This document shows, piece after piece, positions 28,365 through 38,271 of a DNA stretch of 64,000 nt. The first letter of the stretch is position 1; the number at the start of each line of letters is the position of its first letter. Position numbers and translations under genes: made by a program. Source of the stretch: Saccharophagus degradans 2-40 (lineage in GTDB: Bacteria > Pseudomonadota > Gammaproteobacteria > Pseudomonadales > Cellvibrionaceae); assembly GCF_000013665.1 (NCBI RefSeq), contig NC_007912.1:3024501-3088500 (forward strand), written 5' to 3'. The notes beneath the pieces were generated by a model. It was given only the letters and a program-made list of their open reading frames with translations. It did no database searches and had not been told where the DNA came from.

Positions 28365-28412
28365 TTGCTAACAGATAATCGCTAATTACTAGCTACTAGC
28401 GTTTAGAGATTA

Positions 28413-30617
28413 TCAATTAACGATTTTCAACCCCACTGCGACCGATTTGAAAGCAGGTGTTTTACTACGAGCGTCTTGTTCTAAACCTATTAAACAATTC
28501 GCTTCAGGGTAGTATGCCAATACATTGCCGCGCGGCAAATCAAACGCAAATACTTTTACCCCTTTCATTTCGCCATATTCAGATACAATATTTACACGCG
28601 CACCTACCTCGCTACCCAACTCCAATATATCGGTACGATTCATAAGTACTGCCCAGCGAGTATCGGTTGCGCGGTAGCTGTCACTTTGCTCGTAAATAAT
28701 AGAGTTAAATTGACCTTCGCTGCGTATGCTTGCCAGTGTAAATGGGTAGGTTGTATTTTTGTTCGGTACAGGTACTTGGGTTGCGCTTACTAAAAACTGC
28801 GCTTTGTTAGACGGCGTATTAAATTGTGGGGTATGTAATACACGAGCGGGAATGGAAAATTCTTTTTTAGTTGCGCCAATATTCGCCAACTGCTGCATAT
28901 CGGGTACACTCGCTGCAATTGCCGCGCGAATGCTTTCGTGCTGCTTGAATTCGGTGAAGTTTATCGCACTGTTAGGCAACAATTGCGCCCCCAATTCACA
29001 CAATATATCTGATTCGGCTTTTACATTGTTTAAGCGTGTTACTCCGCCGTCGCTTAAGCGCACATAATTAAACATAGATTCCTGAGTTGTAGATTGCGCC
29101 TCTTCATCGCGCGCAGCCACCGGCAAAATTAACGCTTGGCTATTCGCCATGCCTTTTACGTGGCCTCTATTTAGCGTAGTGGTGAGGTACACTTTAAAAT
29201 CGATATTATCTAATGCCTGCTCTGCCCAACTTGAATGGGGTGTGGCTTCGTACAAATTGCCCCCCATAATAAGTGCAGCATCTATGTGACCTGCATGGGC
29301 TGCTCTTAAGCAATCTAACGTATCTAGACCGTTGTCGCGCGGCAGGGTTACACCTAAATTGGCTTCTAGCTGCGCGAGCACATCGGCAGCCAAAACAGGT
29401 TTTACTCCAATAGTTCCAATACCCTGCACATTGCTATGGCCGCGCAAAGGTAGTAAACCTGCGCCCGGCTTACCAATCATGCCGGTTAATAATGCTAAGT
29501 TGGCAATGGCCTCTACGCTTTCAACCCCATGGGAATGATGGGTAATACCCATACCCCAAGCAAACACACAGGCATTAGACGCAATTAAATGGTATGCCAA
29601 CGCGCGCATTTCTGTTTGGCTTACGCCGCTTGCTACTTCCAGCGTTTGCCAATTTAATTCATCTAAGCTTTGTACGTAGCTTTCAAAACCTTGCGTATAA
29701 TTTTTAATAAACGCTGTATCGCCACCTCTGCTTTCCAATACTGCTTTGGCAATGCCGTTTAACAGCGCTAAGTCGCCACCTATTTTGGGTTGGATATATT
29801 CCGATGCTATCCACGTACCGCCAGTTAATAGCGATTTGGGGCTTTTAGGCACCGCAAAGCGCACCAAGCCAGGCTCTTTTGCGGGGTTAATAACAATTAC
29901 CTTCCCCCCTCTATCGCGGCAATTTTTTAGCTGATGTACAAACCGCGGGTGATTAGACGCTGGGTTTGCACCTATAACAAATATACAGTCGCTTTTACTT
30001 AAATCTTCTAGCTCTATTGTGGCAGTACCAGAGCCAATCGCGTTGGTTAGCCCCACCCCAGTTGCTTGGTGGCAGTAGTAAGAGCAATTATTTACATTAT
30101 TGGTACCGTACAACCTCGCCAATAACTGCAAAACAAAACCCGCTTCGTTAGAAGAGCGGCCAGATGAATAAAAAAAGCTACGCTGTGGCTGAGTTTTTAA
30201 AAACTGCTGCGCCATTAATGCAATTGCATCATCCCACACTATAGGGGTGTACTTGTCACTCTTAGCCGCTTTATACAAAGGCGTGTTTAATCTGCCTAAA
30301 TGCTCTAGCTCGTAGGCACTAAGCTTATTGAATTCAGATAAAGGATGGTCGAAAACCTCAACAGGAATAGGCGCTTGTATATCGGTAGATTGGGCTTGAA
30401 TACTCTTGTTACATACCGAAGGGAACTCGTCCATCTCGTTAGTCATACCCCCGCGCTGGCCACCCATACCTAAGCCACAGGCCTTGCAGGTATTGCGACT
30501 ATTTAATGCCTTGGCCGAATTAAGCAAACCAATACGCCCCACCGTTTTTAGAGTGTAGAGTATTTTTTTACCGCCGCCCCCAACAATTACGGGCTCTGGC
30601 GCCTTGTTTTTAGTCAT
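28413..30617 (-). CDS. molybdopterin oxidoreductase, FdhF/YdeP type
   Basis: About 734 residues from the ATG at 30617; the upstream extension is hydrophobic and unlike the family. The N-terminal CKACGLGMGGQRGG motif is a candidate Fe-S site. Molybdopterin segments include YSSGRSSNEAGFVLQLLARLYGTNNVNNCSYYCHQA and the C-terminal domain (LASIRSEGQFNSIIYEQSD). This is the YdeP-like branch of the formate dehydrogenase alpha superfamily, for which substrates are uncertain; E. coli YdeP is linked to acid resistance. No fdhD or other subunit gene is adjacent. Confidence 0.85.
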   Translation of the reverse strand: MTKNKAPEPVIVGGGGKKILYTLKTVGRIGLLNSAKALNSRNTCKACGLGMGGQRGGMTNEMDEFPSVCNKSIQAQSTDIQAPIPVEVFDHPLSEFNKLSAYELEHLGRLNTPLYKAAKSDKYTPIVWDDAIALMAQQFLKTQPQRSFFYSSGRSSNEAGFVLQLLARLYGTNNVNNCSYYCHQATGVGLTNAIGSGTATIELEDLSKSDCIFVIGANPASNHPRFVHQLKNCRDRGGKVIVINPAKEPGLVRFAVPKSPKSLLTGGTWIASEYIQPKIGGDLALLNGIAKAVLESRGGDTAFIKNYTQGFESYVQSLDELNWQTLEVASGVSQTEMRALAYHLIASNACVFAWGMGITHHSHGVESVEAIANLALLTGMIGKPGAGLLPLRGHSNVQGIGTIGVKPVLAADVLAQLEANLGVTLPRDNGLDTLDCLRAAHAGHIDAALIMGGNLYEATPHSSWAEQALDNIDFKVYLTTTLNRGHVKGMANSQALILPVAARDEEAQSTTQESMFNYVRLSDGGVTRLNNVKAESDILCELGAQLLPNSAINFTEFKQHESIRAAIAASVPDMQQLANIGATKKEFSIPARVLHTPQFNTPSNKAQFLVSATQVPVPNKNTTYPFTLASIRSEGQFNSIIYEQSDSYRATDTRWAVLMNRTDILELGSEVGARVNIVSEYGEMKGVKVFAFDLPRGNVLAYYPEANCLIGLEQDARSKTPAFKSVAVGLKIVN

Positions 30618-30868
30618 AATGGCCGCGCTCAAACAATAGAGAAGAAGTAGATTATAGGGCAATAACAAACCCGTAACAGTACGTTATATTACCTATGGCT
30701 ACTGCTATTTAATGGCCTAAAAGTAACAGAGTTCTGCTATGTGGTCACACCAAGTAATAGCACTACAGGCTCACTATAAGCTTTAGCGAATAAAAAATGT
30801 ATTCGGGGTAGATAAAGGAATAAAAGCTGCTCGACATACAGAGCAGCGTTTAGGGGGAAGTAACACTC

Positions 30869-31864
30869 TTACAGCAAGCGGTAGTGGTTACCTAGGTTCT
30901 TGCCTTCCAACTCAATAACGCCCCGGTTAGTCACTTCGTCGCGATCCACGCTTTGTAGCACTTGTGATAGGTCATCCAGTATTACATCATGGTAGCGGTA
31001 CGAGCTGTGTATAGAAACCTGATCGCCGCTGCGCTCTTTGTAGCCTTCCATCGCTTCCTTGTTGGCGTATTTTCTAGCATCTACCAATACCACATTATTC
31101 GGTAAGTTGGTGTAATCCAGCGCGCCGTGACGCCCTAAACGCGGGCTACCAAAACGTTTAATACTGGCTGCTCGCAGCACGGTATCGTGCTTGGAATAAT
31201 ACACATGTACGCGACGAGAAAAATTAGTAATGTATTCGGCTTTACCACCTATCTGAATATTCTTTGCGCTTATGTCACCACCAAGCAATACGGTTTCGTC
31301 AAATAGCTTTCGCCCTTGAGGTGCACCAAGATAATCCGACAAATATTCCATGCCTTTTCTTAAGGTATACACTCCCATTGAGTGGGCAAAACAAAACACA
31401 GAGGAAAAACAATCGTGCTGATTTCTATCAACCAACGCGTTCAAGTCGAGCAAAATACGGGTAAAGGCCCCAACGCTATCGCGCGACTTTTCTCTATCGC
31501 TTAAATAGGTGTACAAACTACCTGCAGATGGCCAAGAAAACCCAACAATAACCGGCGCATAACCGAAGCGAACTTTTAACTTTGCTTCTAGGTCGTATAT
31601 CTCGTCTATCGATTCACGATAGGTATTGTTAAACCCGTGGATATAAAAACCAACTTTAGGCTGAGCAATGCCCTCTTCTGTGCGCAGCCGCTCTAATTCT
31701 TGCATAAGCTGCACTTCAAAGCCTTTTTTACCCACAGAATTAAAACCATCTTCATTAATGGATTTATTATTGTAGTTGTAGAGGTAATCGTATTTATGAT
31801 TGGGCTTGGCATCGTCGCCATACCTGCCCTTAGTGCCACTTCGGTTAGTTACCATTAATAACAT
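30869..31864 (-). CDS. alpha/beta hydrolase of DUF900 type
   Basis: 331 residues without a signal peptide. The fold markers are VGFYIHGFNNT (oxyanion region), VGFSWPSAGS and the nucleophile elbow AHSMG (FCFAHSMGVYTLRKGM), with a late histidine in SSYRYHDVI as a candidate catalytic base. This matches DUF900-like esterase/lipase relatives. The substrate is unknown. It is monocistronic by appearance, with an operator-like palindrome 39 bases upstream of the ATG. Confidence 0.75.
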   Translation of the reverse strand: MLLMVTNRSGTKGRYGDDAKPNHKYDYLYNYNNKSINEDGFNSVGKKGFEVQLMQELERLRTEEGIAQPKVGFYIHGFNNTYRESIDEIYDLEAKLKVRFGYAPVIVGFSWPSAGSLYTYLSDREKSRDSVGAFTRILLDLNALVDRNQHDCFSSVFCFAHSMGVYTLRKGMEYLSDYLGAPQGRKLFDETVLLGGDISAKNIQIGGKAEYITNFSRRVHVYYSKHDTVLRAASIKRFGSPRLGRHGALDYTNLPNNVVLVDARKYANKEAMEGYKERSGDQVSIHSSYRYHDVILDDLSQVLQSVDRDEVTNRGVIELEGKNLGNHYRLL

Positions 31865-31902
31865 GTTTATTATCCGTCTTATGAGTAAAAATAGTTTGAT
31901 AA

Positions 31903-31914
31903 TTTGTTAACAAA
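31903..31914. promoter_or_regulatory. 12-base palindrome upstream of the hydrolase gene
   Basis: TTTGTTAACAAA is a perfect palindrome in the position expected for an operator near the hydrolase promoter. No regulator gene is adjacent, so the binding protein is unknown. Confidence 0.3.
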
Positions 31915-32025
31915 CTACGTTTTACACGATGTAACAATGGTTTTACAGGGCTTTATAGGTCTTTTTGCATTCTTATTTAAGCGAGGCTAAGTAAATAAAA
32001 TCGCTAAAAAGTAGTAAAAGGCGAG

Positions 32026-32050
32026 ATCTAGCACTGCGTGAGTGCTAGAT
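32026..32050 (-). terminator. hairpin downstream of gloA
   Basis: ATCTAGCACT / AGTGCTAGAT is a perfect 10-bp stem with loop GCGTG, 56 bases past the gloA stop. The T-tract after it is interrupted. Confidence 0.5.
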
Positions 32051-32105
32051 GATATGAAAAACTGAGATTGAATTTATTGCAAAAGTAAAAGTACGAGCAG
32101 CCTAC

Positions 32106-32489
32106 TTACTCACACCCAATTAGCTCTATTTTATATCCATCGGGGTCTTCTACGAATGCAATAACTGTTGTGCCATGCATCATAGGCCCAGCCTCTCGTA
32201 CAATTTTACCCCCTGCTGCTCGTATAGTTTCGCAGGTAGCGTATACATCGTTTACCCCTAAAGCGATATGGCCATAACCATTGCCCAACTCATACGATGA
32301 GGTTTCCCAGTTATGCGTTAGTTCTATTACAGCAGTATCGCTTTCTTCGCCGTAACCTACAAACGCAAGTGTAAATTTGCCGGTTGGGAAATCTTGTTTG
32401 CGCAGTAATTTCATCCCCAATACTTGGGTATAAAAATGTAGCGACGCATCGAGGTCGCCAACCCTTAGCATGGTGTGTAAAAGTCTCAT
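32106..32489 (-). CDS. gloA: lactoylglutathione lyase (glyoxalase I)
   Basis: Converts the methylglyoxal-glutathione hemithioacetal to S-lactoylglutathione. 127 residues, close to the 135 of E. coli GloA. The metal ligands are visible as H5 (RLLHTMLRV), the Glu in AVIELTHNW, the His in GYGHIALGV and the Glu in YKIELIG near the C-terminus. It has a good GAGG site before the ATG. Confidence 0.95.
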   Translation of the reverse strand: MRLLHTMLRVGDLDASLHFYTQVLGMKLLRKQDFPTGKFTLAFVGYGEESDTAVIELTHNWETSSYELGNGYGHIALGVNDVYATCETIRAAGGKIVREAGPMMHGTTVIAFVEDPDGYKIELIGCE

Positions 32490-32510
32490 TATTTTGTCCT
32501 CTTAATAAAA

Positions 32511-33350
32511 TTAATGGTGATGTGAATGGTGCGGTGGGTGCTGAGGATTTTCCTGAGAATTATTATGGGTGTTATCGTCATTATTTAATTGCCCTTCCTC
32601 TGGGGCATATTGGCTATCCGTTTTTTCTGCATGCACATGATTATGCTCTGCATGCTCGCCCGTTGTGTGATGCGAGTGGCCTGCATGCTGTATGGCTATA
32701 TACACAGTCCAAACGCCAAAAACGATATAACACAACGCGAACCCTATGCGTACGTTGCGCAATTTAAACAATGCTAAAATCTTTTCTGCAGCAAGCCCAC
32801 CAGTAAACACGGCAGGCAACGTGCCTAAGCCAAAGGCCAGCATAATACTCGCACCATAAAGCGCATTTGAGTTTGACGAAGCCAGCGCGAAACCAAGTGC
32901 GGAGTATATTAAGCCGCACGGCAACCAGCCCCAAATCAAACCTAATAGCGCCGCCTGCGGTACTGTTTTAACCGGTAGCAGCCGATTGCCAATGGGTTGT
33001 ATTTTTGCCCACAAGCCCGCACCACTTTTCTCCAATAGCCCCAGTAACCGCCACCAATCAGCTAGGTATAAGCCCAGCAAAATAAGCAGCACACCGGCAA
33101 ATATACGCAGGTAAACCGCCCCCGTAACTTGCCCTAACCACCAACCTACAAGCCCAGCCATCAAGCCTATAAAGGTATAGCTAGCAATGCGACCAGCGTT
33201 ATAAGCGGTTAAAAATACTAATTTTTGAGGGGTTTTATTAGCGGGTAATGCAAAAGAAAGCGCTGCAGCTATACCACCGCACATACCTAAACAATGGCCA
33301 GCACCAAGTAAACCTAAAAAGAATGCTGCGACTAATGTTTCCCAAATCAC
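32511..33350 (-). CDS. TauE/SafE-like membrane protein with His-rich tail
   Basis: 279 residues with about six membrane spans (GLLGAGHCLGMCGGIAAALSF at the start; GWLPCGLIYSALGFALA in the middle). It belongs to the DsbD_2/TauE-like family commonly linked to cbb3 oxidase assembly genes. From about residue 222 the C-terminus is very His-rich and ends HPPHHSHHH, suggesting metal binding. The GTG start overlaps the ccoS stop (GTGA). Given the neighbours, a role in copper handling for oxidase assembly is likely. The family name sulfite exporter should not be read as its function. Confidence 0.8.
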   Translation of the reverse strand: MIWETLVAAFFLGLLGAGHCLGMCGGIAAALSFALPANKTPQKLVFLTAYNAGRIASYTFIGLMAGLVGWWLGQVTGAVYLRIFAGVLLILLGLYLADWWRLLGLLEKSGAGLWAKIQPIGNRLLPVKTVPQAALLGLIWGWLPCGLIYSALGFALASSNSNALYGASIMLAFGLGTLPAVFTGGLAAEKILALFKLRNVRIGFALCYIVFGVWTVYIAIQHAGHSHHTTGEHAEHNHVHAEKTDSQYAPEEGQLNNDDNTHNNSQENPQHPPHHSHHH

Positions 33351-33553
33351 TGCGTTTTGTTCTCGCTATTTGCTGTTTTATCGCTAATATCTGCTTTGTT
33401 TTTAACCGCAGGCTTATCGTTATCAAACAGTATTCTGCGGGCCTCTGTATTTAGGTCGTCGTATTGACCATTTTTTACCGCCCAAAAGAATATACCAATA
33501 GCCACAACTAAAAAGACCAGAGCAATGGGAATAAGAAGGTAGATTGCTTCCAT
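33347..33553 (-). CDS. ccoS: cbb3-type oxidase assembly protein CcoS
   Basis: 68 residues: one N-terminal membrane span (MEAIYLLIPIALVFLVVAIGIFFWA), then the family motif VKNGQYDDL and a charged tail. CcoS is needed for cofactor insertion into the cbb3 oxidase. It sits between ccoI and the TauE-like gene. Confidence 0.92.
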   Translation of the reverse strand: MEAIYLLIPIALVFLVVAIGIFFWAVKNGQYDDLNTEARRILFDNDKPAVKNKADISDKTANSENKTQ

Positions 33554-33685
33554 GGGGAGCCTGCACTCGTTATGTTTGCGATAAAAGTACGCAAAAAGAG
33601 GGATTTTAGCGGTTTTATAGCTAAGTAAAAAGCCGCGCTAAGCTAATTAGCTGTCACCTGCGTACTGCAATATAAGCACCGTAAA

Positions 33686-36070
33686 TTAAGTGCGTGCCAC
33701 GCGCAATGAGTTAACTACAACGACAAGGCTACTTAAACTCATACCCGCCGCCGCAAGGTACGGTGGAATTAAACCCATAGCCGCCGCAGGAAGTGCCAGC
33801 ACATTGTATAACAAGGCCCAAGCAAGGTTTTGTCGAATAACCGCCTGTACAGTCTTTGCGGTGGCAAGCGCCTGCAATAGCGTGTGTAAATTGTCGTGTA
33901 GCAATACCGCATCCGATTTTATCTGCGCCAGCTCCGTCGCCTTAGGCATGGCAACAGAAACGTCTGCCCCCGATAGCACTGGCGCATCATTAATACCATC
34001 GCCTACCATCATTATGGTATCGCCGGCTTGCTGATGTTCGTTTACGTAAGCGAGCTTGCCCTGCGGCAATATGTCACCTGCTTGGTGAGCAAGCGCAAGG
34101 TTTAACGCAAATTTATCCACATTGGCCTGCCTATCACCGCTAAGTAGCGATGTGCGCAACCCTTGCGCCTGCAACCCATTCAACACTTCTGCTGTTTCTG
34201 GCCGCACTGTATCGCTAAGGCACAGCCACGCAACCACGCCGTTGCTATCCGCTAAGCATTGCCACAGCCCTGTGCTGTTGCTAGAAATTGCAGGCGGGAA
34301 ATCTACATGCTCGGCTGCCAACTCTTTTTTGCCAAACTTGTAGCGCGCGCCCATCCAATCGCCCTCTATACCTAGGCCTGGAATAACAGATACCTGCGAA
34401 GCGGGCTCGATAAAAGGAATGTGTTTAAATGCAGAAGCAATGGGATGGCGGCTGTGCGCCTCGAGCGCCGCCACGAGGGTAAGTACGCTGCCTTCGTCAA
34501 ATGATTCACGCACGCAAACTACTTGCTCGATGGAGAACTGCCCCGCGGTAAGCGTGCCTGTTTTATCAAATACCACGTGATTAATTTTTGCGAGCGTTTC
34601 TAAAACATGCTTACTGCGCACCAAAAAGCCCTGCTCGCGCAACTTAGTTGTACCAGCGGTAAGCGCTGCCGGTGTTGCAAGGGAAAGCGCACAGGGGCAT
34701 GTAATAACCAAAACCGAGAGCACCACCCACAGCGCGCGCGAGGAATCTTGCCACAGCCAATACCCTCCCACCACGCAAGAAACTACCAACACCGCAGCCA
34801 CAAATTTGCCCGCTATTTTATCGGCAAAAGCTACCTGTGCAGGTTTTTGCTGCTGCGCTTCATCAACTAGGTTTTCAATCACCGAGAGTGCGGTGTTGTC
34901 GCCCACTGCAGTTACGCAGATAGTAACGGCCGTATCGCCGTTCACAGAGCCTGCAATAACACTGCAGCCCTTTGTTTTATTAACAGGAGTGGATTCGCCA
35001 GTTAAAAGAGATTCATCTGCAGTAGTGGAACCAGCTATAACCGTACCATCGGCAGGAAAAACAGCCCCAGCTTCAATATGCAGCGTATCGCCAACTTTTA
35101 CGCTTTTTAGCGGTACCGTTATATATTGTGAGTCTTGTACTTTTTGCGCGGTAAGAGGCAATAAATTTAGGTTATGCTGGCTTTTATTTTGATTGCTATG
35201 GCGCGCGCGCATTTCCAAATAGCGCCCCAACAATAAGAAAAAGGTAAACATAGATACCGAGTCAAAATACACTTCGCCAGTATTGGTTAGCGTTGCGTAA
35301 ATACTGGCGCCGTAAGCAAGCACTAAAGCTATGCATACAGGCACATCCATGTTCAAACTTTTTAACTTAAGTGCGCGCCAAGCACTGTAAAAAAAAGGCT
35401 GCGCGCTATAAAGCATAACCGGTGTGGCAAATACAAAACTTACCCAGCGCAAAAAACCTTGCCAGCCACTTTCTATGCCTTGAATACCGCCGGCATACAA
35501 TGCCACCGCGACCATACCCACTTGCATCATCCCTATGCCCGCAACACCTAAACGCATTAAGTGGCTACGCTGTATATTGCGCGCGCTTTCGGCAGCGGCT
35601 TGGCTAGATGCTGGGCGCGGGCTGTAACCAATTAACTCCAATTTATGCATTAGGCTGCTAAGCGGCAACTTGGATTTATCCCACTCGATAGTGCAAATTT
35701 GCGTGGTTGCATTCACGCTCACACGACTTATTGCCTCTGTTTGGCCCAAATAATTTTCAATTAGCCATGCGCATGCAGCACAGGAAATGCTTTCGAGATA
35801 AAACCTAACTCGAAAAGTAGATTGGGACACGCGGGAGATAATATCGGCTTGAACTTCATGTAGGTCAAACTCCAAGTATGCCTGGCTCACTTCTTTTACT
35901 TTTGGGTTAGTGCTTTCTCTGTACTGATAAAAATCTCCTAGGCCGCCTTCTACAATTGCCATAGCAACAGCTTGACAGCCCACACAACAAAAGTTGCGGA
36001 GTTCGCCATCTACCGTTGCGCTGTATTGTTCGTGCGCAGGCAACCCACAGTGAAAGCAGCTATGCGCCAT
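33686..36070 (-). CDS. ccoI: copper-transporting P-type ATPase CcoI/FixI
   Basis: 794 residues. An N-terminal Cys cluster (CFHCGLP, FCCVGCQAV) and a heavy-metal domain with CAACAW precede eight membrane spans. The CPC ion path (ITCPCALSLATP), phosphorylation site DKTGTLT and hinge GDGINDAPVL are all intact. It exports copper across the inner membrane for cbb3 assembly. It starts three bases after the ccoH stop. Confidence 0.94.
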   Translation of the reverse strand: MAHSCFHCGLPAHEQYSATVDGELRNFCCVGCQAVAMAIVEGGLGDFYQYRESTNPKVKEVSQAYLEFDLHEVQADIISRVSQSTFRVRFYLESISCAACAWLIENYLGQTEAISRVSVNATTQICTIEWDKSKLPLSSLMHKLELIGYSPRPASSQAAAESARNIQRSHLMRLGVAGIGMMQVGMVAVALYAGGIQGIESGWQGFLRWVSFVFATPVMLYSAQPFFYSAWRALKLKSLNMDVPVCIALVLAYGASIYATLTNTGEVYFDSVSMFTFFLLLGRYLEMRARHSNQNKSQHNLNLLPLTAQKVQDSQYITVPLKSVKVGDTLHIEAGAVFPADGTVIAGSTTADESLLTGESTPVNKTKGCSVIAGSVNGDTAVTICVTAVGDNTALSVIENLVDEAQQQKPAQVAFADKIAGKFVAAVLVVSCVVGGYWLWQDSSRALWVVLSVLVITCPCALSLATPAALTAGTTKLREQGFLVRSKHVLETLAKINHVVFDKTGTLTAGQFSIEQVVCVRESFDEGSVLTLVAALEAHSRHPIASAFKHIPFIEPASQVSVIPGLGIEGDWMGARYKFGKKELAAEHVDFPPAISSNSTGLWQCLADSNGVVAWLCLSDTVRPETAEVLNGLQAQGLRTSLLSGDRQANVDKFALNLALAHQAGDILPQGKLAYVNEHQQAGDTIMMVGDGINDAPVLSGADVSVAMPKATELAQIKSDAVLLHDNLHTLLQALATAKTVQAVIRQNLAWALLYNVLALPAAAMGLIPPYLAAAGMSLSSLVVVVNSLRVART

Positions 36071-36073
36071 AAT

Positions 36074-36646
36074 TTACGGTGTTAAAGTAACAGTAGCATT
36101 AGCAGACACATCGAGCTCACCCACTACCCGCCACGCTTCTACTTTGGGGTCTGGGTCTTCTTCGGTGCGCATAGCTTTAGGCGCATCCACATAATAGGAC
36201 AACTGCAAGTAATGCCGCCCCTTTATAGGTGCTTCAGTTGCGGCGGTATACACGGCAGTTTCATTGCTACCGGGCTGACGCACTAGTTTATATTTTTTGT
36301 CCAACCCCGATTCCATTGGGTGAGAAAATATAAGTGTAATCTCGGGAGCAAACACCGGGCTGGTTGCGTTTAAGCTAACCGTAATATTTTCTGCTGTCGC
36401 ATCAATCGCAACCATTGCCGTCAAGCCTAAGTCTTGCGCTGCACGCGTTGCGGCAAAGGTATTATTAATCATGCGCCCTTTTTTATAGTAATCATCGGTA
36501 ACCACATCATCTTTTAATGAATAGGCTACCGTTAGCAGTACACTACATACACATGCAATAAATATTAACGGGGCAAAAACAAACCAGCCCCAAAATTCTT
36601 TATACCAAGGTTTCCCTTCGGTTTGTGCGTTATTCATATTACTCAT
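36074..36646 (-). CDS. ccoH: cbb3 oxidase assembly protein CcoH/FixH
   Basis: 190 residues: one N-terminal membrane span (FWGWFVFAPLIFIACVCSVLLTVAYSL), then the conserved VTDDYYKKGRMIN motif and a beta-rich periplasmic FixH domain. It assists maturation of the oxidase. It lies within the ccoG-H-I-S order. Confidence 0.92.
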   Translation of the reverse strand: MSNMNNAQTEGKPWYKEFWGWFVFAPLIFIACVCSVLLTVAYSLKDDVVTDDYYKKGRMINNTFAATRAAQDLGLTAMVAIDATAENITVSLNATSPVFAPEITLIFSHPMESGLDKKYKLVRQPGSNETAVYTAATEAPIKGRHYLQLSYYVDAPKAMRTEEDPDPKVEAWRVVGELDVSANATVTLTP

Positions 36647-36692
36647 TGTTTACTTTCACTTTAATTAGCTAGGCGTATTGGGTAACGCACAA

Positions 36693-38147
36693 TTATTTAC
36701 TTTTAACCGCAGGCCCAATAAATGGGCTTTCTTCTGTAGCGGTTAATAGAGGGTCTGTTTTTGAGGTAATCTTAAACGTTAAATCTGTTTTCTCTACATC
36801 AAGTTGCGCACGCTCAACAGAAACCCGCAATGGAATGGTAAACACTTCACCAGCTTCCAGTTCAACTTCCATATAGTGGTGCAACCTGAACGGGTAATCG
36901 CCACTTACTTGAATATCGTACTCATGCGCCTCTTGGCTCATGTTATTAATTTTGACCGTGTACACATTTTGCACTTGATCATTGCTAATACGATAGAGCC
37001 TTGCCCCGCGGTCGCGTGCCACATCCACCGACAGTGGTGTACGAATAATAATTGCGCCTATAAATGCACCGATCATTAATACTACGCCGAGCGCATAGCC
37101 GAATAGACGCGGGCGGAAAAACTTGGTTTTACCGTTTTCTAGTTCATCCTCCGAAGCGAAGCGAATCAAGCCGCGTGGGTATTCCATTTTATCCATAACG
37201 GCATTGCATGCATCGACGCAAAGCCCACAGTTAATGCATTCAAATTGCAACCCGTCGCGAATATCAATATCTACTGGGCAAACCTGAACACACCAAGAGC
37301 AATCGATACAATCGCCCAAACCTTTTTGCTTGGGATCTTCTTTCATTTTACGCGGGCCACGTGTTTCACCACGACTAGCATCGTAATGTACCGCCAAAGT
37401 ATCTTTGTCGTACATAACCGACTGGAAACGCGCATAAGGGCACATATATTTGCACACTTGCTCGCGCAACCAACCCGCATTTAAGTAGGTCATGCCGGTA
37501 AAAAAGATCGTCCAAAAAATTGCGGCTGGGTGCGCATCAACAACAAGCATACCGGTTGTTGCGTTCTGGTGTGGAATAAGCCCGCTAATTAGCTCGCGGA
37601 TAGGCACGAAATAACCAACAAATGTAAGCCCCGTTATTAAGGCGATTAACACCCAAACAGTATGCTTACCGCCTTTGCGGAGTATTTTCTCTAGGCTCCA
37701 ACCCTGCTTATCGAGCTTAATTTGCTTGTTGCGGTCGCCTTCAAAAAAATGCTCCACTGAGATAAACATTAAAGTCCACACGGTTTGCGGGCAGGTAAAC
37801 CCGCACCACACGCGACCAAACATGACCGTTACCGTGAACAAGCTAAACGCAGAAATAATGAGTAGCCAAGCCAACAACATAAAATCTTGCGGCCAAAAAG
37901 TTAGCCACAAAATATGGAACTTGCGCTCAGGGAGATCAAATAAAACTGCTGGGTGCCCTTCGATCATCAACCAGGGTAACAGCAAGTAACCCGCAATAAG
38001 AGGGAGCCCCGTATAACGGCGAATAGCTTGATAAAAGCCAGTTATTTTGCGGGTGTAGATTTTGTTTTCAGCCTCGTACAAATCAACATATTTGATTTTC
38101 GCTTTTTCTTCAGCGGACGAATCTGAATTAGAAGGTGTTTCGGCCAT
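36693..38147 (-). CDS. ccoG: cbb3 oxidase accessory protein CcoG/FixG
   Basis: 484 residues. Five or so membrane spans surround the motif RVWCGFTCPQTVWT. A dicluster ferredoxin domain follows (CIDCSWCVQVCPVDIDIRDG, CINCGLCVDACNAVMD), then a C-terminal immunoglobulin-like domain. CcoG is a membrane cupric reductase that supports copper delivery to the oxidase in other bacteria. Confidence 0.94.
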   Translation of the reverse strand: MAETPSNSDSSAEEKAKIKYVDLYEAENKIYTRKITGFYQAIRRYTGLPLIAGYLLLPWLMIEGHPAVLFDLPERKFHILWLTFWPQDFMLLAWLLIISAFSLFTVTVMFGRVWCGFTCPQTVWTLMFISVEHFFEGDRNKQIKLDKQGWSLEKILRKGGKHTVWVLIALITGLTFVGYFVPIRELISGLIPHQNATTGMLVVDAHPAAIFWTIFFTGMTYLNAGWLREQVCKYMCPYARFQSVMYDKDTLAVHYDASRGETRGPRKMKEDPKQKGLGDCIDCSWCVQVCPVDIDIRDGLQFECINCGLCVDACNAVMDKMEYPRGLIRFASEDELENGKTKFFRPRLFGYALGVVLMIGAFIGAIIIRTPLSVDVARDRGARLYRISNDQVQNVYTVKINNMSQEAHEYDIQVSGDYPFRLHHYMEVELEAGEVFTIPLRVSVERAQLDVEKTDLTFKITSKTDPLLTATEESPFIGPAVKSK

Positions 38148-38237
38148 GGATACTCCACAACTAACCGTTGATTGAAGTGCTTTGCTTACGGGTTGATCCC
38201 GAGGCCTTTTTTGAATTGGTCCCCTTCCCTAGGGCGG

Positions 38238-38261
38238 GCGATGCAGTATTTACTGCACCGC
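38238..38261 (-). other. strong hairpin between ccoP and ccoG
   Basis: In the leftward transcript an 11-bp stem (one G-U pair) closes on a two-base loop, 10 bases past the ccoP stop. No T-run follows, so it is more like an mRNA processing or protection structure separating ccoNOQP from ccoGHIS than a terminator. Confidence 0.5.
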
Positions 38262-38271
38262 AATGTCTAGC

